Source: Limnephilus marmoratus (taxonomy: Eukaryota; Arthropoda; Insecta; Trichoptera; Limnephilidae). Taken from it: 64,000 nucleotides of DNA. Location of the stretch: positions 46,474,831 through 46,538,830 of the forward strand of contig OU862916.1 in NCBI GenBank assembly GCA_917880885.1. Direction: 5' to 3'. Positions 22,908-34,573 of this stretch are shown piece by piece; within the stretch, counting starts at the first letter, position 1; every line of letters starts with the position of its first letter. A program made the position numbers and the translations under genes. Below the pieces are notes generated by a model. The model searched no databases. It worked only from the letters and a program-made list of their open reading frames with translations, and was not told the DNA's origin.

Positions 22908-23090
22908 AAGAGTCCCAACTGCTCCCAACCGTCTCGAGCCAGTGTGACTATGGCATCCCCAATTTTGGTATGGTGTGATGCTGAAGATAGTGGGGAAGGG
23001 AAGGAGATGTGGAAAATGTACCTGGCTATTCAAATGTAGTCATCAAACACGGCTAAAGCAATTTCAAGTAACGTTACAATTCTATTTTAT
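22908..23090 (+). repeat. Three-copy dispersed repeat, copy 1
   Basis: Shares CCAACTGCTCCCAA, CCCCAATTTTGGTATG, GTGATGCTGAAG, CCTGGCTATTCA and CGGCTAAAGC with 39341-39501 and 40119-40300. Class unknown. Confidence 0.7.
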
Positions 23091-23879
23091 CTTCCAGAGG
23101 GAATGCCGTAGCTTCAACAGCTCCGGACAGTTCAAAAATCAAGTAGGGTATCCCATTTTAAAACATTTATCCTTACATACACTTTTCCCTTTATTCACAT
23201 TGTTCTGTTCTGTCTATTGTTCTGACCCTTTGAAACGCCATTGAGGTGATTTTTCACAAAATATATATTTATAAATGATCCAATTATTATCCTGCTTAAG
23301 ATATTCTTCTGTAGTTCATACCCGCATCTCAAAATACTACTTTTAACGTGAATAATGAATGTTATATGTTTTGAATTATTCGATTTCCGAGAATAACGAC
23401 ATGTTATAGCCAATCCCCGCACGAAAAAATGAAGTTTAGTTACCCCTATCGGTAAGAATAGTTTAGAGTGAAATTTATGGTTGGATTAACTCTATTAATG
23501 GGATAGTCATCCGGAAAGAATAATGTCCTGTCTCGTTAATCCGGTGACAAAGTGTCCGCCGCTTGATATAATAATAATATACACAATGCACATGATCTGT
23601 GCCCTCTATTAAATGCCCTAGTACAATATTAATTTATCATTTTGCTCAAATTCACACATCCAATTATTGCCTTTAACTAAACAGGTCATGTCAGTCCGAT
23701 TTAGTGATGACGAATTACAATGAAAAAAACTAATTTGTTTATAATATCGTTGCTCATGTTTTGCTCCCGTTTTATACCAATAAATTACCACCCTCGACTC
23801 TGTCACTTTGATAGATTCTTCTAACTAATCAAACGGATTGCGATCTTTAGAGCACTGGCGTCGGGTGGGAATGCTATCC
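23091..23879. other. No gene recognised
   Basis: AT-rich. 23228-23290 has a weak match (TTGAGGTGATTTT) to 59968-60010, and a lone CCGGTGACAAAGTGTCCG at 23541 resembles the minisatellite unit upstream. Confidence 0.5.
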
Positions 23880-24078
23880 TTGTTCTACCGGTATTTCAAT
23901 GGAAGATTCTCCGAGGAACTAGCGTCATTGATCCCTTCGGCACCGGTGCACAGTCGGGAAACACGCCAAACGCGCGCCCAATATATGTGGTTGACATTTG
24001 TCACATGAGAACGGGTCTCTTCTTCGTGATTAATCAACAACTCTGCTGTGGGATGATTTTCCGGCCTCTATGTTTCCT
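23880..24078 (-). mobile_element. GTTGGTACC-family fragment
   Basis: On the minus strand it has ACATAGAGGCCGG, CACAGC, CCCGTTCTCATGTGACAAA and TGTCAACC in the order seen at 14412-14530. Neither family end is present. Confidence 0.6.
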
Positions 24079-24090
24079 CCTTCATACAAC

Positions 24091-24430
24091 TTGGCAGGCG
24101 GGAATAGGTACCGCCGCCCCGGGAACCTTTATTGGATAACCAACACCTCTGCCATAGGTCACCCCAAGTGGTTCGCTACGTTTGGTGATTTAGCAGGGGT
24201 GCCCGGGTTCATGGGGTGAGGTTTGTCCAGGTCTTAGAGGCGGATGACCAGGACATACTGAACCCCAGATTCCTACCCACCCCTTAAACCCTTTTTCTTC
24301 CCAGAACTCTCCTCTCCTTCCTTTCCTTAAAAAAATCCTCCACACAGCATCCCCAAAGACGATATAGGCCCTGAAGGAAATTATTTTCCTCAGGGCCTCC
24401 TGTGTGGAGCTCATGTAAAAAAAAAAAAAC
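24091..24430 (+). mobile_element. HT family, best full copy, subfamily A
   Basis: 340 bp from GGCAGGCGGGAATAGGTACC to a poly(A) run (24417-24430). The hairpin is complete: outer arms CTCCACACAG (24338-24347) and CTGTGTGGAG (24400-24409), with inner arms around AGGCCCTGAAGGAAA and TTTTCCTCAGGGCCT. The hairpin stands just before the tail, as in a retroposon whose 3' end is recognised in trans. No polymerase III boxes are clear. Confidence 0.88.
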
Positions 24431-24460
24431 CTGGGTCTCTTCGAGATCAATGTTCATTGC

Positions 24461-24567
24461 TTCCTTTCCTCAAAAAGACCCTCCACACAGAATGTCAGAT
24501 GACATATTCCTTGAGGGCAATTAATTTCCTCAAGACCTCATATGTGGAGTAAATGTAAAAAAAAAAA
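24461..24567 (+). mobile_element. HT family, 3'-end copy
   Basis: Only the last 100 bp (CCTTTCCTC to ATGTGGAGTAAATG) and an A-run. Adjacent to the full copy and in the same orientation. Confidence 0.75.
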
Positions 24568-24763
24568 CTACAATTATTACTCATATATTTAAAATGTCAA
24601 ATATTACTTCAAAATTTATTATTTATCTCTGTATGTTAATTTAATTTATGAAATCCGAATCTATTCGACATATAGACACCATAAGCATGGATTCTTCTGA
24701 AGTCGTTAACATAATCTACAAAAAACCTTTGTAAATAATGAGTTATTTTTAGCGGTGACCCCA

Positions 24764-25054
24764 GCCCTCCGAAGTAAAATTATTCTAAGTGAATTATAAT
24801 GGGTATATTAGTGGTGATTGAGCATTATGTTCCAACTGTTAATACGTCATGAATAAACAGTTGGAACATAATGCACAATCACCATTAATATACCCATTAT
24901 AATTCACTTAGAAGGTGATTGAGCATTATGTTACAACTGTTTATTCATGTTTCAACTGTTAATACGTCATCAATAAACAGTTGGAATATAATGTTCAATC
25001 ACCATTAATATACCCATTATAACTCACTTAGAATAATTTTACTTCAGAGAGCTG
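24764..25054. mobile_element. Palindromic MITE with internal duplication
   Basis: The ends are inverted repeats (AGCCCTCCGAAGTAAAATT against AGCTCTCTGAAGTAAAATT in reverse complement) running into arms of about 80 bp. Inside, a segment with CAACTGTTAATACGTCAT is repeated 120 bp apart (24834 and 24954), so the right arm is present about one and a half times. No coding sequence. Confidence 0.85.
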
Positions 25055-26534
25055 TGGTGTAATTTAAGAATGTAATTTAAAAATGTAATAACCCAAATAT
25101 ACGGATAACCCTAATAATAATAAATACCATAGTGCATCAATATTTGTCAATTAAGCCCTAAGCAACAAGGAAAGAATAACAATGAAGTAATAGTATCGAT
25201 TTAATGTGTAACGTCGTTCATAATTTTAATAATAAACATTATAATTACCTACATGTACCTTAAATTAACAAAATAACTTATAATACCTTAAAACTAACAA
25301 AATAGAATCATTAATTATATAGAGACAATGTTTTTACCCTGTCTAAGTGTGTATAAATACCGTAACATTAGAATTTCAACTACCAGTCTGAAAATATCCG
25401 TAATATGATGAAACCGGTCCTGGTGAAATATTAATAAGTGGAAAGTGTTTTAATTTCAATTTCTTAATCTCAAATCATATAAAACGTAGATGTTCTTAAA
25501 ATAAAATTTCATTAATTGGCTTTGACTACAAATGTACGTGTTCGACCATTTAAATTCATTTCAATGACGGCATATTTGGCATACCTATTAACACCTATTA
25601 ACCAACTTCCACCATACTCTTTAAAAAAAAACCATCAACGCTTCCGGAAGACGTTCCAAGTAGAAGAATTCCATTCCTAAAACAATAAATAATTTGCATG
25701 TTATGATCATCTGGTTTTTAAAATTACTTTAAAGCAAAGGCCACTGTTTTACTGCACCACTTCAGAGTAATTTTCTATGTTCTTTTTCCCTTTCGTTATC
25801 ATCATTTTATGTTCAGCGATAGTTACTACTTTCTCAAACTGATTTTAATTTAGGTTTACTTTCATGAAATACATATTTGGGGCGACTTCAAAGGCTTTGT
25901 GAAACGTCGCTGGTAAAATTAACGATAATTTTCTTATGTCTATGAATTTTGAATACCCAGCAAATAAAACATCACTTGTTAGGCGGTCTCCAAAATTACT
26001 TGGCTCGTTATAAATTGCGTTTAATTACGTGAAACACGCTTATTTTATTACGGTCCACACGATCTCTCTCAAATAACTTGATAAATAATTAAAAATGTTC
26101 GCGATTTCGCTAAAATTAAAAGTGCCACAGGCTTATATATTCAGATTTAAAACCATCAAAGCATTTTAGAAATGAGGTTTAAATATTTTTAAATCCGTAG
26201 GCGCTGCTGCTTTAATTCAGCCAAAATCATTATTATTTCAGGTGTATAATCAAATCAAACCAATCTTCTTACATTTTCGTTTTTTAAATGGATTTTTAAT
26301 TTAAACCGATGATTATGAAATCTTTGGGTGAGTTTTTAAGAACCGTTCTAGATTGTTTTTTTTAAAGAACCATATTTATTTCAACTGTACTTTGTTAATA
26401 TGTATTTTGCTATGATTGCATGATATTTCCACTCCATATAGTGGGTAAACTGTACAGTAAAGTTTTTGTAATGTTTTGGTATTTCTGCTATTTTTATTTT
26501 ATTTATTTAAACAATGAATGAAGTTGGCCTCAGA
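25055..26534. other. No gene recognised
   Basis: AT-rich DNA without recognisable elements. Confidence 0.6.
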
Positions 26535-26542
26535 TTATGTAT

Positions 26543-27142
26543 TAGAAATGAAACGGATAGCTGTTTGGCCGGATACCGGATACTGGATATCCGGCGAGCT
26601 GCGAGGCCGGATGGCCGGATATCCGGCGGTCGGATATTCGGCCCATTGCCTCGTTGCATGTCGTGTTAATTCAAAATATTCTCTTTGATAAGAAGAAGAA
26701 CAAGAGGTATACAATGCTGCTTCAAGGTCAGTATTTAATCATTTTAATAATCTCTGTGTTTTTTACGATCCTTTAGTTCACGTGTAATGGTGATTGTGAT
26801 TAATGTTAATTTAAGTTTTGCGAGGTTTTTGTAAGTTTTTAGTTTAGATATTTACTATTTATGTATTTATCATTTGAGTAAATATCTCAGCAGAAAATTT
26901 TAGTTTTTTGGAAGGCCTTATGGCTTTTTTGTAATTTTTTCGACTTAAATAAAAATAAAAGCCGTCATAATTTTAAGCAATTTTATTGATATTTAACTCA
27001 CAATTGCATTTTATTATAGGAAATTGTCGTAGTATTTGAATATCCGGTATCCGGCCGAATATTAAATTACTATCCGGTATCCGGCCGGATAGTAAATTTA
27101 GGCCAGATACCGGATAGTTACCGGATATCCGTTTCATCTCTA
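26543..27142. mobile_element. Non-autonomous hAT-type element, 600 bp
   Basis: Terminal inverted repeats TAGAAATGAAACGGATA and, on the other strand, TAGAGATGAAACGGATA, flanked by TTATGTAT (26535-26542) and TTATGAAT (27143-27150), an 8-bp duplication with one difference. Both ends carry clusters of CCGGATA and its complement, probably transposase sites. No transposase frame. Confidence 0.85.
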
Positions 27143-27348
27143 TTATGAATACTTGCCTACAACGTCGGGTTACAAATAAATTAACAGGTTTCATAATCTG
27201 AATTAAATTTATTCCAAAACGACGCTCATTTTTGAAGCTGCTTAGATAAAATCACGTAACTTACATATTTACGACCGCAGGCTGTGATTTTGGACCTATC
27301 TTATAATTATTAGTCTCAAATTATTTTAAAAATATATTGTTTCATATA

Positions 27349-27434
27349 CAGCATCCCTAAAGATGGCATAGACCATGAGGGATTTTTTTTCCTCAGGACC
27401 TCCTGTGTGGAGCTTATGTAAAAAAATAAATAAA
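27349..27434 (+). mobile_element. HT family, 3'-end copy
   Basis: Hairpin region from CAGCATCCCTAAAGATG through CCTCCTGTGTGGAGC to an A-rich tail that grades into AAATAAATAAA. Confidence 0.7.
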
Positions 27435-29498
27435 CATTTTTAAGGGGAACATCAAAGTATTCTTAATAATATTTGGATGCAGTTTTTTTAATTTCTTTTA
27501 TGAAATACACGAGAAAACGTCATCAAATTTATTATTTTCTCCCGATATTTCTATTACACCTTTTCTATACTTGTGTTTAATGGAAATGTGAATAGAATAC
27601 ATAACTTATTTTGTTAAATAGCGTGATGTAAGCATGAATAAGTTATCAAGTAGCTTGCCTTGTCTCTCAAAACAAACTCTTAACAAATTACGTCGGAATA
27701 ATTTATGGTAAACTGTAAATACCTCAAGTGCTGCTTACCAGTGTCATACTTTATCTTGGAATAAACAAGACACAAAGTAAACTACATGCCAATGGTAACT
27801 AGAAATACAGTGCTGTGAGGCTTCGAAGCACTTTTTATTAATTTAAAAACTTTCTTTCGCTTTAAAGTTGTGTCGGGCAGATAGACGGGCTAATCTTCTG
27901 ATGAACTTTCCAAAGAAACCAGTTTCATAAACTCTCAACAACAACAAAACGTTTCTTCGTATTCGAATAATCTTTCTAAAGAGGAAAAAATACCTAAGAT
28001 GCTTAAAGCCCATTAACTAGCGGCCGAGAATTCAAATTTCATCGAAAGATGGACTTGCGATCATACATAACTGGTGTCGCAAAACTACGGCTCCAGTGTA
28101 TCCACAGGCCAGGAAAAACACGGAAATTTCCTAACAAAGCACGACTTTGAATTTTGAATTCAATGTTTTGTGGATTTTGTGCTATCGTATATTTTATTGA
28201 CCGAAACACATTCGCAGAACAATAAACTATGTACCAAAACAACATTACTTGCGTTAATTACGTAAATTGGGAGATTTTACGATGTTTTCGTCAAGTAACA
28301 CGCATCGGACTTTTTTGAAATTTGAAATTTTGATGCCAAAGATAAAATCATTTAAAAGTATTCTGGGGTTGCTTAGTGAATGAAATTTTTGCCCTATCTT
28401 ATGGGTAAATGTTGGCGCAAGCGATTCTGTCCTTGTCCTTCATATAAATTCTGTACATAGAAGGGTCAAAATCGCAGACAAACATATTTTTTTAAGAATT
28501 TTTATCCACGCGTCTCAAATAAGAGGTCAATGGTGTTATGATGTTTAAGATGCTGCAGAATCAAGCCAAGCCCTATGCCACACATTCGAAGGACCTGTCA
28601 CTTAACTACGTCAATCGTTATGTTTAAGAGCGTTTAACCAGCCAGCGGACGAAAATCCACATTTCGTCGAAAGTTGTTCTTCCGATCGTGCAGGGCAGTT
28701 ACAATGAGAAAGATTAATTATTCTCCGTATCAGCTTTTTTAAATTATAACTCAATATCGAATTTATTTCAATCCAAATTAGCTGTAATTTATACCTTCAT
28801 CCAAAAATGCTGAAAGGCGTGATGATAAAACTATTAAAATAGTGTACTTTTTGTAGTTATTTTTTGATTATAAGTATTTATCATTTTTCAATAATGTCTA
28901 AATTTAATAAGAATGTTAAAAAAATCTGAAATATATTAGTTTGTAAGTGAGCAAATAAATACACAAATGGACCAATTTTCGTCAAGAAACACATGTACGT
29001 ACATATTTTTTAATGATTTTATTGAAACTAAAATTAAAATTCTAATACATAACTCTGCTAGATAATGTATTGATTTATTTTACTGCATGATTACATTATT
29101 TGAAATGGGTGTGGTATATATAATACAAAAACTTTTTTGAAAATTTAACAAATCTGCCAACGACCTATGGAATAACCTTATTATACTAAAAATTTAAAAA
29201 AATTCTAAAAATTTATTACATACGAATGCTAGATAAAAGAACAATCTTTCGAAATCCATTTATAATTTTTTGTGGAAAAGAGTCAATACGTCTAAAAACT
29301 TTTTTGAAAATGACGTATTTCCGGCTTTCTCTGGTAATGCCCTCTTAAGAGGAACGACTAAATTTGTATGCATTCGCCAAACCTGATGGACAGTATTCGT
29401 TAATGATTCAAATCTGGGCTTCTGGAACATAAGCCCAGATTGTAGTACACGAGACAAGAACTCACCCGTCGCAGTTGTGGTCTCGGCTTCTTCTTCTT
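27435..29498. other. No gene recognised
   Basis: AT-rich DNA. TTCATCGAAAGATGG near 28038 and TTCGTCGAAAGTTGT near 28663 lie in two loosely similar 60-bp segments; otherwise nothing recognisable. Confidence 0.55.
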
Positions 29499-29599
29499 CC
29501 TTTCCTTAAAAGACCCTCCACACAGCATCCCCTTAGAAGACATAGGCCCTAAGGGAAATTATTTTCCTCAGGGCTTCCTGTGTGGAGCTGATGTAAAAA
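29499..29599 (+). mobile_element. HT family, 3'-end copy
   Basis: CCTTTCCTTAAAAGACCC, then both outer hairpin arms (CTCCACACAG and CTGTGTGGAG) and ATGTAAAAA. Confidence 0.8.
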
Positions 29600-29810
29600 T
29601 ATATATATCTCCCCGTATTAAAAAAAATGTCTATTGTGGGCGGGGCGGGCAGCGTGGCTTTAATTGTTTTATTTAAATCTACATTTTTATTCACATCCAC
29701 ATTTTATTGCGATATTGGTGAAATTTTCGATACTTGGCCGTCAAAACATGAGGAAGGTGTGTGTGCATGATTTTTTTTAAAACCACCCCTCATCCCCTTT
29801 TCCTATCCCT

Positions 29811-30403
29811 TAATAATAATAATAATAAATAATAATAATATAAGTTCCAGAATGTATGCAGGGAAGTGCAATGCAATACATTCCATAATGTAAAATAACA
29901 AAAAAAGATAAATAATAAGTTAAGGTAAAAAGTAAATAACAACACATAAATTAAATAAAATAAACGAATAAGCATGAAAAATGAAACTGAGAAAAAAAAT
30001 GTATGTATCAAACACTAAAATGAATGTAAATAGCCGTTTACGGGGGGTATTTCATCGTCTCCCGTCTCCAGAGGGTCATCTGGGGAGATTCCATCCAGGC
30101 AGTCATGGCTGTGATGATCGCATTCTTCGAATGGCTCAGTCTGCGCCATAAACTTTCCGTGCGGTGGCGGAGAAGTGCACGGAAAGTATGTACTCGTCCC
30201 TCCAGGAACATTTCCGTAGCACTGCAGTATCTCGGTAGGCGGAAAAGTTGGCGATAAGCGTTATTGTAAGCAACCTTTAACTTATGCCATTGGGTTGCAG
30301 TGTAGTCAACCCACAGTTCTGATGTGTACAACGAGGTACAGAAAGCGGTGAACAGTATTCTTTTTACTTTGGGGCTGCAGGAGTAAAAACGTCTTGACAG
30401 CAT
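29811..30403 (-). pseudogene. Non-LTR reverse transcriptase C-terminal fragment
   Basis: An open minus-strand frame of 121 codons (30403-30038) reads CSPKVKRILFTAFCTSLYT, ELWVDYTATQWHKLKVAYNN and AYRQLFRLPRYCSATEMF, then TFRALLRHRTESLWRRL. This is the thumb and C-terminal region of a non-LTR reverse transcriptase of a type common in arthropods. The frame upstream of 30403 is lost, so the copy is 5'-truncated. The 3' UTR runs to a (TTA)n tail at 29811-29843. It is unrelated in detail to the intact element at 5252-9781. Confidence 0.82.
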
Positions 30404-31246
30404 ATCTTAAGGAAATTTTGCGAAATTGACGTTAAAAATACGAGGAATATAAATTACAATATTTTTCGGATTAAACTCTGCACAAAGCTTGGACCAAGCC
30501 GGGAAATCATTTAGTATCTTGATACATATGCCGAACTTCAACAATGTTTCTCGAAATTATTTATCATATCGAACATTTTACAAAATTCAACCAACAACGT
30601 GGCGCGTTGTCTTATTTTCTTAGAGCTATATAAATATTAACGAGCTCAACAAATAGTTCATTACTTACATACTTGTTGAAAACTGTTTGATTAACATTAA
30701 AATTTTATACTGAAAAGCGTTGCAAAGAATCAGGATAGAATTTTTCTTCATTTTTTAATATTGACATTCATATTTAAAACGTAATACATATGGTATTTTA
30801 AATATTTCTAGTATATTTTCACGTCATTCTCATGCATAATTTACTTCACAGTATACATTTAGCAGAAAAATAGCAAAAAGAGTGATTCTGTGCTCCATGA
30901 ATGGGAGAGTTAATATTTCATGCCTTTCCCGTGCGGTACTTGGGGAAATGTTACCTTCCGTAAAACGGTACGAACTACACAAGATAAATCGTGTAACGCG
31001 CTTCAACGCCGTTTTCCAACTACCTTCCCTTACAACTTCCGCTGCTCAACTCTGAACCGCCCCTACACATATTATTTATAACACTAAGGGAACGGTTGAA
31101 TGATTGTGTGAAATAAATAAAGAAAAATATTATTTTTCATTGAAGAAGAAAATAACACTAATAATCTAAATGAAAATATGAAAGAGAACAAGACACAGAA
31201 AAATAAAAAGAAAACTGTTGCGACTGGGCCTCGAACACAGAGCTTG
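30404..31246. other. No gene recognised
   Basis: AT-rich, with a more mixed stretch at 30900-31070 (GCTTCAACGCCGTTTTCC) of unknown nature. Confidence 0.55.
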
Positions 31247-31649
31247 TCCAAGTTGCCTCAAATTAATCAAGCAACTAAATGCAAGGACACTTTGGGGCAA
31301 CTTTGGGTTGCGGACTCCGAACAGTGTCCACTTTTGCGCCCCTCAAAGGAAAGGTTGTGTCGAGTTTGAAACTTTTGCAAACCAAATGCAATTTGCAAGT
31401 CTGTAATCAGCGCCACGTGGTATTTGGGAAACCTCAGCACTTACGTCTGACAAACGAAAAGTTTATATAAACATGTCCTTTTTTTTAGAAAATAAGCTGA
31501 GAAAATGAAATAAGGGGTTTTATTTGAGACAAGAAAACAAAACGTTTCTTCTTATCATCAATTGTAAGAAAAAAAACGAAGATTAAAATTTCAAGCAAAG
31601 ACTCCATCAATGAAAACTCATCTTCTTACGTATCAGAATCAAAATTTTG
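31247..31649 (+). repeat. Long direct repeat, copy 1
   Basis: Nearly identical to 33013-33436 from TCCAAGTTGCCTCAAATT to CAGAATCAAAATTTTG. Copy 1 lacks 18 bases present in copy 2 (after TTACGTAT). Open frames of about 60 codons in both copies are the same translation of repeat DNA. Confidence 0.95.
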
Positions 31650-31686
31650 TCCCTGTAACACGAGAGGTTCTTGGTTCGAGTCCCAG
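31650..31686 (+). other. tRNA 3'-half-like sequence with perfect B box
   Basis: CCCTGTAACACGAGAGG followed by TTCTTGGTTCGAGTCCCAG; the B box GGTTCGAGTCC (31673-31683) is perfect, and a T-run follows. No A box is found upstream, so this is the 3' half of a tRNA or of a tRNA-derived repeat. Confidence 0.5.
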
Positions 31687-32004
31687 TTTTTTTTTTTTAC
31701 ATTAACTCCACACAGGAGCCCTTGAGGAATATACATAATTCCCCTCAGAGCCTATGTAATCTTTGAGGATGCTGTGTTGAGGGTTTTAGGAAAGGAAGGA
31801 GAGGACGTTTTGAAGTTCTGGAAAGGAAAAGGTTATAAGGGGTGGGTAGGAATCTGGTGGTCGGAGTGTCCAGAGCTGAAGGATGTATAAATCCATCCCT
31901 CCCGCTGCGGTGCAAGGCAATGTTTCGAGAGAGTATGGCTAGATAAGTCAGAGGGACTCCCTCAACCATTCTCTTTCGATCCGGTCTACCATACAGCTGG
32001 TGGG
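31687..32004 (-). mobile_element. HT family, subfamily B
   Basis: T-run 31687-31698, hairpin arms CTCCACACAG and CTGTGTTGAG, then the shared body, then the subfamily B segment (CCCGCTGCGGTGCAAGGC and CGATCCGGTCTACCATACAG). It ends before the GGCGGGAATGG family end. Confidence 0.78.
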
Positions 32005-33012
32005 CAGAATTAGCTTGCTTTTACATATAATCATCTGTGAATAATTATTTATGTGTTTATTCTCATAGGTTTTAATTTTCATTACACATTTTTCCTGACG
32101 AAAAAACCATCGATTGTGAAACATGTAGATTATTTTAATTAAATATTGGTGCATATAAAGTTATTAAATTTTATTAAATCCAATATTTATCGCCATTTAC
32201 TCCAAATCTCCTTCGGTTTAACTCTAGGACTCTATTTGACCCTATTGAACTAGTGTCAAGTGCACCCCCTCGAGAGACCATTCACCCAACCCAGACATCT
32301 TACCCTTTCCGTGCCTGGACTAATTTGCATACACCGTTAACCTTTAGGCCAGACGAAATATAAGGCTTTTAATTTGTTTGAAATTGCGAAATTTTTCAAT
32401 TTTCGCTAATTTTAAAACGGCAAAAAGTATCATTCATTTCATGGGTTGGTCGTTATCGTTTATTCAATTTCAAATTTTCTGGAATATTGTTAGTTATTTT
32501 TCACTTACCATACTTGGATATTATAATTGTAGGATTTCTGATGATGAACACATTTTTCAAAAAATATTTACCTAGGGATCGTCGCCTTTCAAAGCTAGAA
32601 GTATTTTAGTATTTTAGTAAACTTGAAATATTCACATCATCTGAGTATACATTATAAAGAATTTTAGCGTTACAGTGGGCCGATTGTATATCAATCGAAA
32701 CGTAATTATTATCACAATACATAGATGGCGTTAAAAGAAAAATGGGTTATTCGGTTTTACACAAAAAAAAAATTATCGCCAAATAATTTACTATCGCCAA
32801 GTTATCACAGTTTACCCTACTGTTACTATATAATTAATATACTGTTGTTTCAATACAAAACTTTATATGAAGCAATGAAGCAATAATATTCCTCAACTGA
32901 TAATGCATCGCACTGTTTGCTTCCCCCTTTTACTGCAACGGGTGGCGTCCTTGCCCGCTAAAAGTTTTCAGCGCTCTGAAATTTCGAGTTCACTGAAATT
33001 TCGGAAAATTAT
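32005..33012. other. No gene recognised
   Basis: AT-rich spacer between the two long direct repeats and the HT copy; nothing recognisable. Confidence 0.55.
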
Positions 33013-33436
33013 TCCAAGTTGCCTCAAATTAATCAAGCAACTAAATGCAAGGACACTTTGGGGCAACTTTGGGTTGCGGACTCCGAACAGTGTCCACTTT
33101 TGCGCCCCTCAAAGGAAAGGTTGTGTCGAGTTTGAAACTTTTGCAAACCAAATGCAATTTGCAAGTCTGTAATCAGCGCCACGTGGTATTTGGGAAACCT
33201 CAGCACTTACGTCTGACAAACGAAAAGTTTATATAAACATGTCCTTTTTTTTAGAAAATAAGCTGAGAAAATGAAATAACGGGTTTTATTTGAGACAAGA
33301 AAACAAAACGTTTCTTCTTATCATCAATTGTAAGAAAAAAAAACGAAGATTAAAATTTCAAGCAAAGACTCCATCAATGAAAACTCATCTTCTTACGTAT
33401 TGGTGAAAGGCCAAAAATCAGAATCAAAATTTTGCC
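33013..33436 (+). repeat. Long direct repeat, copy 2
   Basis: See copy 1 at 31247-31649; the starts lie 1766 bp apart. This copy keeps the 18-base segment and continues directly into the 351-bp tandem repeat, of which the shared end is the beginning. Confidence 0.95.
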
Positions 33437-34085
33437 TAAAATGGCTTAGGCCATGTCTATGGACTAAATCTACGAAGCCAAGTTAGTTCAAAACGTCTTC
33501 TTGATCATCTGCTTCCCTTCTACACTCCATTCTGCCTCTCAATATACCCAAACTGCCACTTGTATGGTATTTATATGAAAAATTGTTCAAGTATTCAAGA
33601 GAACAAATACTCGATTTGGGGGATGAAAATTAGCGAAGGTATAAGGTGACGTTTTACAGTGGATACCTTTGCACTTTGCAAGTATATATAATTTGTATTC
33701 CGTCCGCTTTGCTTAGCCCAGAGTAACAATCATGTAGTGGCTTGATTAGTTTGATAAAAGGCCAAAAGTCAGAATCAAAATTTTGCTTAAAATGGCTTAT
33801 GCCATGTCTGTGGACTAAATCTACGAAGCCAAGTTAGTTCAAAACATCTTCTTGTTCATCTGCTTCCCTTCTAAACTCCATTCTGCCTCTCAATATATTC
33901 AAACTGCCACTTGTATGGTATTTATTTGAAAAATTGTTCAAGTATTAAGGAGAACAAATACTGAAAAATAGCTAAGGTATAAAGCGATGTTTTACAGTGG
34001 ATGCCTGTGCAAGTATATATAATTTGTTTTCCGTCTGCTTTGCTTATCCCAGTGGAAAAATCATGTAATGGCTTGATTTGTTTGA
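33406..34085 (+). repeat. Two-copy tandem repeat, period 351 bp
   Basis: AAAGGCCAAAAATCAGAATC at 33406 recurs at 33757, and the units agree through CCATGTCTATGGACTAAATC, CCACTTGTATGGTATTTAT and GCTTTGCTTAGCCCAG with scattered substitutions and small gaps. Confidence 0.93.
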
Positions 34086-34569
34086 AAAAACCTTTGTGGT
34101 CCTAGCTCTATTCCCGTTAGAAGTTCGCATACGCTATCTTTCATTGACAGTTCACTTAACAGACGGATACTTGAAATGTTGAAACGGTTAATATGGTTGT
34201 GGATATGTTTAGAAAATAGATTCGTTTGGGTACTTGTGAACCTTCGTCCTCCCTATCTCATTTCCCTCTCCCATTTTCTTCCATCTCACAGCATTTGGAG
34301 ATTGTTGTAAGGCGGAAGGAAATGGGAAAGGGGAAGAAGAAAGGGAAAGAGGAAGGATGGGAAGTTCTTGCCTAGTAAGATTACGATTACCGATTACCAA
34401 ATAAAGCAAAACTATTCCCAGCATCATTTCCTTTTTATTTAAAAGTTTTAGTTTCTCAAAGAGATTACCAGTAATCACAGTCCAGAAAGATGTTTATTTT
34501 ATTTTATTTATATATTTTTTCTTTGTTTTACAGTTGATTTTTAAAGAAAAATGTTTCCTTACTGGGATT
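34086..34569. other. No gene recognised
   Basis: AT-rich, with a purine-rich run (34311-34365, GGAAGGAAATGGGAAAGGGG). Confidence 0.5.
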
Positions 34570-34573
34570 TTAA

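Noticed and set aside
31178..33236. Paired 60-90-codon frames repeated in both long direct repeats
   Set aside because: Identical translations arise from repeat identity; overlapping frames in all phases show low stop density, not coding.
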